Below are positions 61,201 through 64,000 of a stretch of DNA of 64,000 bases, one piece after another. Each line of letters starts with the position of its first letter. Within the stretch, counting starts at the first letter, position 1. The notes under the pieces were generated by a model, which saw nothing but the letters and a program-made list of their open reading frames with translations, was not told where the DNA came from and made no database searches. Origin of the DNA: Delphinapterus leucas (taxonomy: Eukaryota; Chordata; Mammalia; Artiodactyla; Monodontidae); the NCBI RefSeq assembly GCF_002288925.2, contig NW_022098043.1, positions 7,009,810 to 7,073,809 on the forward strand, written 5' to 3'. The position numbers were made by a program, and so were the translations under genes.

Positions 61201-61504
61201 ATCCCATGTCCCCTGAGACTTAGAGCCCACGTGGTGTGGCTCCAGGACAGCATCCTGCCTTAGGGACAGTGTTGGGGGTGTCTCTAGGGGGCGCTGCTTC
61301 TGAGAGGTCTGTGTGGGCACGAGGCAGGTGTCAGGTGAAGCTCTGGGACTCCCAGTGATGCCTGCCTTCCTACCCTGTCATGGGAATACACCACCCCCTC
61401 CCTGCCGAGAGTGTAGACTGGGGCAGAGCTGTTTCCTAGGGGCCTCTCCACCTGCCATGCCCATGGGACCCAGGCTGCCCCCCAAATCAGACTGAGAAGG
61501 CACC

Positions 61505-61630
61505 TTGGAGAGCCCTCATTTTACAGAGAAGGAAACCGGGTGCCAGAGGGGTAGGGACCTGCCCACAGTCTCACGGAACCAGTGGCAGAGCTGGGCCTAG
61601 GACCTGGGTCTCCTGACTCAGTGTATGGCT
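61505..61630 (-). repeat. MIR
   Basis: CTCATTTTACAGAGAAGGAA, AGTGGCAGAGCTGGGCCTAG and GGTCTCCTGACTCAGTG fit reversed MIR. Confidence 0.8.
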
Positions 61631-61659
61631 GTGCTGGCACAAGTCCAGTAACAGTACTA

Positions 61660-61895
61660 AGGACAGCCCCCACTTATTGGGCACCTCCTGTGTGCCAGGG
61701 ATGAGCACTTTACACTGGATCCTAAGAACAACCCTATAAGGTAAGTACTATTATTCTCATTACCATCCCCTTATACAGATGAAGAAACTGAGGCTTTGAG
61801 AGGTTATGAAAATGGCCCAAAGTCATAAACCAGGAAGTGACAGACAGAGGTGAGAATTCAAACACAGGTCCACCTTACTCCGAACCCATGCTGAT
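61660..61895 (-). repeat. MIR, nearly full length
   Basis: CACTTATTGGGCACCTCCTG, AACAACCCTATAAGGTAAGT, ATGAAGAAACTGAGGCTTTG and AGGTGAGAATTCAAACACAG are in reversed MIR order. Confidence 0.9.
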
Positions 61896-62339
61896 GTCAA
61901 CCCCTGTATGTATTATGATAGGAATAAAATGTATTTTATCCTTCTTTTTGCTCATAGCCAACCTAGGACATCATACGTTCATTCACTGACATTTATGGAG
62001 CGCCTTCTATGCTGAGGGGACCAGGGAGCTGATCTGGAGTCAGAGGCCAGGGGTTGAGGGTCAGAGATTAGACAGTGAGGTAGGGCGTCTCCAAACACTC
62101 CTAGACTCTCTGACCCCGCCAAGGATGGCTGCCCTCCCCCCTTCTGTCCCCAGCCTGGCCACAGACTGTGTGTTTGCAACCTCTTTCTCTGCCCTTCCTC
62201 TTGCCCACGGTGTCTGCCGTAGCCTGATTGACCCTTGTGAGAAATGTGGGCATGACTCAGCAGGGGCTTCTGGATTTGGTACACCACCAGGAAGACTGTA
62301 CGGACAATAGCAGTAGCAGCCACCGCCTTGCAAGCTCTT

Positions 62340-62530
62340 CGTGGGCACCAGGCACCGTGCTCAGTCCTCCCTCTGTGTGCATCACCTTGTTTGACGCTCA
62401 CCATCACCTTGTGAGCCAAGAGCTGGTATACCTCCATTTTCCAGATGTGGGAACTGAGGCTTAGAGCCCCACAGCTCAGGACTGGGCTGGAACCCAGCTC
62501 TCTCCAGCTCTGAGGCCTGTGCCCTTACCC
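62340..62530 (-). repeat. MIR
   Basis: CACCAGGCACCGTGCTCAGT, CATTTTCCAGATGTGGGAAC and TGAGGCTTAGAGCCCCACAG fit reversed MIR. Confidence 0.8.
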
Positions 62531-62854
62531 CTGACTCACACTGCCCTGCTGTGTCCAGGCTCTGTGCGCAGGCTGTGTGTCTGTGCATTTAGAAGCTTGG
62601 TTCCTGGAAGGCAGGCTTCAGCCGAGCAGCAGGTATTTGTTGAGCACCTACTGTGTGCCTTGGGGAAGTGCTTTGCGAGACCAAAGCTTATGAGGATGGG
62701 GAGATAGCACCCAAGTCTTGAGGCAGAGGCTCTCAGGCTTCCAGGGGTGTCAGGGCAGGGCAGCATGTGCTCTTTGAAGGGCTTTCTTCTTGCAGGAGCG
62801 TCCCTGAGAGTGACTCAGAGCTGAGTTACCTTAGGGGGTCTTCCCTGGCCCTTG

Positions 62855-62985
62855 GGCAAGCCACTTAGTCTCTCAAAAGTCTGTGAACAGGGATGATAAT
62901 AGCACGTAGTTTACAGGGTGGTCAGGAGGACTGAACCAACGAGAGCGCTTGGCACAGGGCCCCGGGGACTCGTAGCTGCTCTTAC
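62855..62985 (+). repeat. MIR
   Basis: CTTGGGCAAGCCACTTAGTC, GGGATGATAATAGCACGTAG and GCGCTTGGCACAGGGCC are plus-strand MIR phrases. Confidence 0.8.
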
Positions 62986-63169
62986 TGAGCTGGGGTGCGT
63001 GTATGATGGAGGATGAGGTCTTGAGGGGGCGGCAGGAGAGCTGGATCTGCGCTATTTGCAAGCCTTAGTTTCTCCATCCGTCACGGCTGACACACAGCTC
63101 TTGTGTAATCTGCCTCAGGGGGCTGTTGTGGAGATCAGAGAGGTCCCAGGGCACGTAGGTGCACCTCCA

Positions 63170-63555
63170 TGGTCTGCACACCGAGGGATCGGTTCCCGGG
63201 GGAGAGGGGACGGCGGGAACACGGTGGGCGGTGGCACAGGTGCCACCATTGTAGCGCGCAGGTGTGTCATTGTGGGCCGGGAGAGGCGCTGCAGTTCGCG
63301 CCGGGGATTAGGGAAAAGGCACGTTCGGGAGGCCACCTTCGCTCAAGGGGGGGAGTGAGGAGTGCGGGGGGCGTGGGTAACCGGAGCGCGGCGGGGAATG
63401 CAGGGCGCTTCCTCGGGGCGCCCTCGGGTCCCAGCCCTCCCCAGAAGAGACGCCCGGGTCGCTGTCCCTGGTCCTGGAGCCCGCCCGGCCCTAGCCCTGC
63501 AGTTCCCGTGGTGACCAGCTGAGGGCACCCGGGACCGCGGCGGACTCCTCAGGCC
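63170..63555. promoter_or_regulatory. Second GC/CpG-rich segment (possible intronic island)
   Basis: CpG density is high (for example GTAGCGCGCAGG, GGAGCGCGGCGGGG, GACCGCGGCGGACTC). It could be an intronic CpG island or alternative promoter. No TATA, exon or donor with family support was found. Confidence 0.4.
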
Positions 63556-63559
63556 CTTT

Positions 63560-64000
63560 TCAGAACACATGTTTAAAGAGCGTTCTTTATTCTCATGCAG
63601 TGGTATTCCCGGATAATAAGCCTACCCACACACACAATTTAAAAAACCAAACGACACACTGCCCTAAGAGAAGTAAAAGCCCTCACTTCCACAGATAAAT
63701 AGTCTGGCACGATCACACCACAGGACCTAATGAAGTAACCAAATGCTTGCCCCTGTTTGTATATTTAAAAAATTTAGATTTAAGGGTAGAAAAATCTTAT
63801 CGTGGTACCTGACTTCTAGTTCAGAATGGCTCCAGTAGCTACATCTTTTGAAGACTCAGTTTGTATAAAGCCATACTAAAAAAGACTCATATGTAAACCA
63901 GAGTTAAGTTGTAGGATGGGATAAATAGGCCTTTCCCCCACGTGAATATCTGGGGGGATATTTGATGCACAGCAGGTCTCCTTGGGTGGGATTCTCCCTG
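63560..64000 (-). other. AT-rich segment with minus-strand AATAAA (possible 3' end of an unknown transcript or retrocopy)
   Basis: The composition changes abruptly to AT-rich at about 63560. Read on the minus strand it has no ORF and ends in CATGAGAATAAAGAAC (AATAAA at about 63587-63592), as a 3' UTR would. No poly-T tract marks the left edge, so it is not clearly a processed copy. I do not recognise the gene. Confidence 0.3.

Larger units (their letters stand above)
54210..64000 (+). other. RAP1GAP: Presumed RAP1GAP intron 1 (partial)
   Basis: The stretch is GC-rich and contains many ancient MIR copies in both orientations (listed separately) and none of the young CHR SINEs that crowd the USP48 half. 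No exon with RAP1GAP-like protein sequence was found. A second GC-rich block and an AT-rich block occur after 63170. Confidence 0.5.

Noticed and set aside
63056..63570. ORFs of 73-117 residues in the second GC-rich block
   Set aside because: They overlap on both strands in Gly/Arg-rich DNA with no splice or family support.
1..64000. CRISPR arrays, bacterial operons, rRNA or canonical tRNA genes
   Set aside because: None found. The regular repeats are SINEs and microsatellites; the tRNA-like boxes belong to SINEs.
1..64000. Hippopotamus or ruminant origin
   Set aside because: CHR-related SINEs occur in these groups too, but the many near-identical CHR-2-like copies with intact CpGs are what I expect of cetaceans. 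A repeat-subfamily comparison would settle it.

Overview
The window is nuclear DNA from a cetacean, most likely a toothed whale. It holds many copies of the tRNA-derived CHR SINE family, in both the short GC-rich CHR-2-like form and the longer CHR-1-like form. These are typical of whale and dolphin genomes. Many copies have intact CpGs and near-perfect target-site duplications, so they inserted recently. There is no bacterial-style gene organisation: coding sequence is split into short exons with GT/AG borders.

Positions 1-44290 hold the 3' two thirds of USP48, a nuclear ubiquitin-specific protease, on the + strand. Nineteen coding exons can be placed from 6992 to 43773. Their lengths and phases join without a frameshift into 706 residues plus a stop. 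The segment starts just before the catalytic His box (GHYIAHVK), runs through three DUSP-type repeats, an acidic Ser/Glu linker and a basic NLS-like segment, and ends in a ubiquitin-like domain and the C-terminus GTGLLGH. The catalytic Cys box and the first exons lie upstream. From recalled human gene structure these should be the last 19 of 27 exons. Positions 1-6991 are intron.

Positions 44300-54080 are an intergenic gap of about 9.8 kb holding SINEs, two copies of one older repeat and no supported gene. A CpG island at about 53500-54800 then surrounds a non-coding first exon with a consensus donor at 54210. By conserved synteny (in human, RAP1GAP follows USP48 on the same strand) this is called the RAP1GAP promoter and 5' UTR exon. 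From 54210 to the end is its presumed first intron, unusually rich in ancient MIR elements, with a second GC-rich segment at about 63170-63555 and an AT-rich segment after it. No RAP1GAP coding exon was recognised.

The USP48 segment is complete and open, so it looks functional. The points most worth checking are splice-site details (a NAGNAG acceptor, a 4-nt tandem donor, a 27-nt microexon), inverted SINE pairs around symmetric exon blocks, a repeated C-x-H/C-x-x-C signature in the DUSP repeats, a palindromic E-box at the RAP1GAP promoter, and the unexplained segment at 63560-64000. I see no clear sign of a wholly new system. All family assignments rest on recognition by eye, since no alignment was run.
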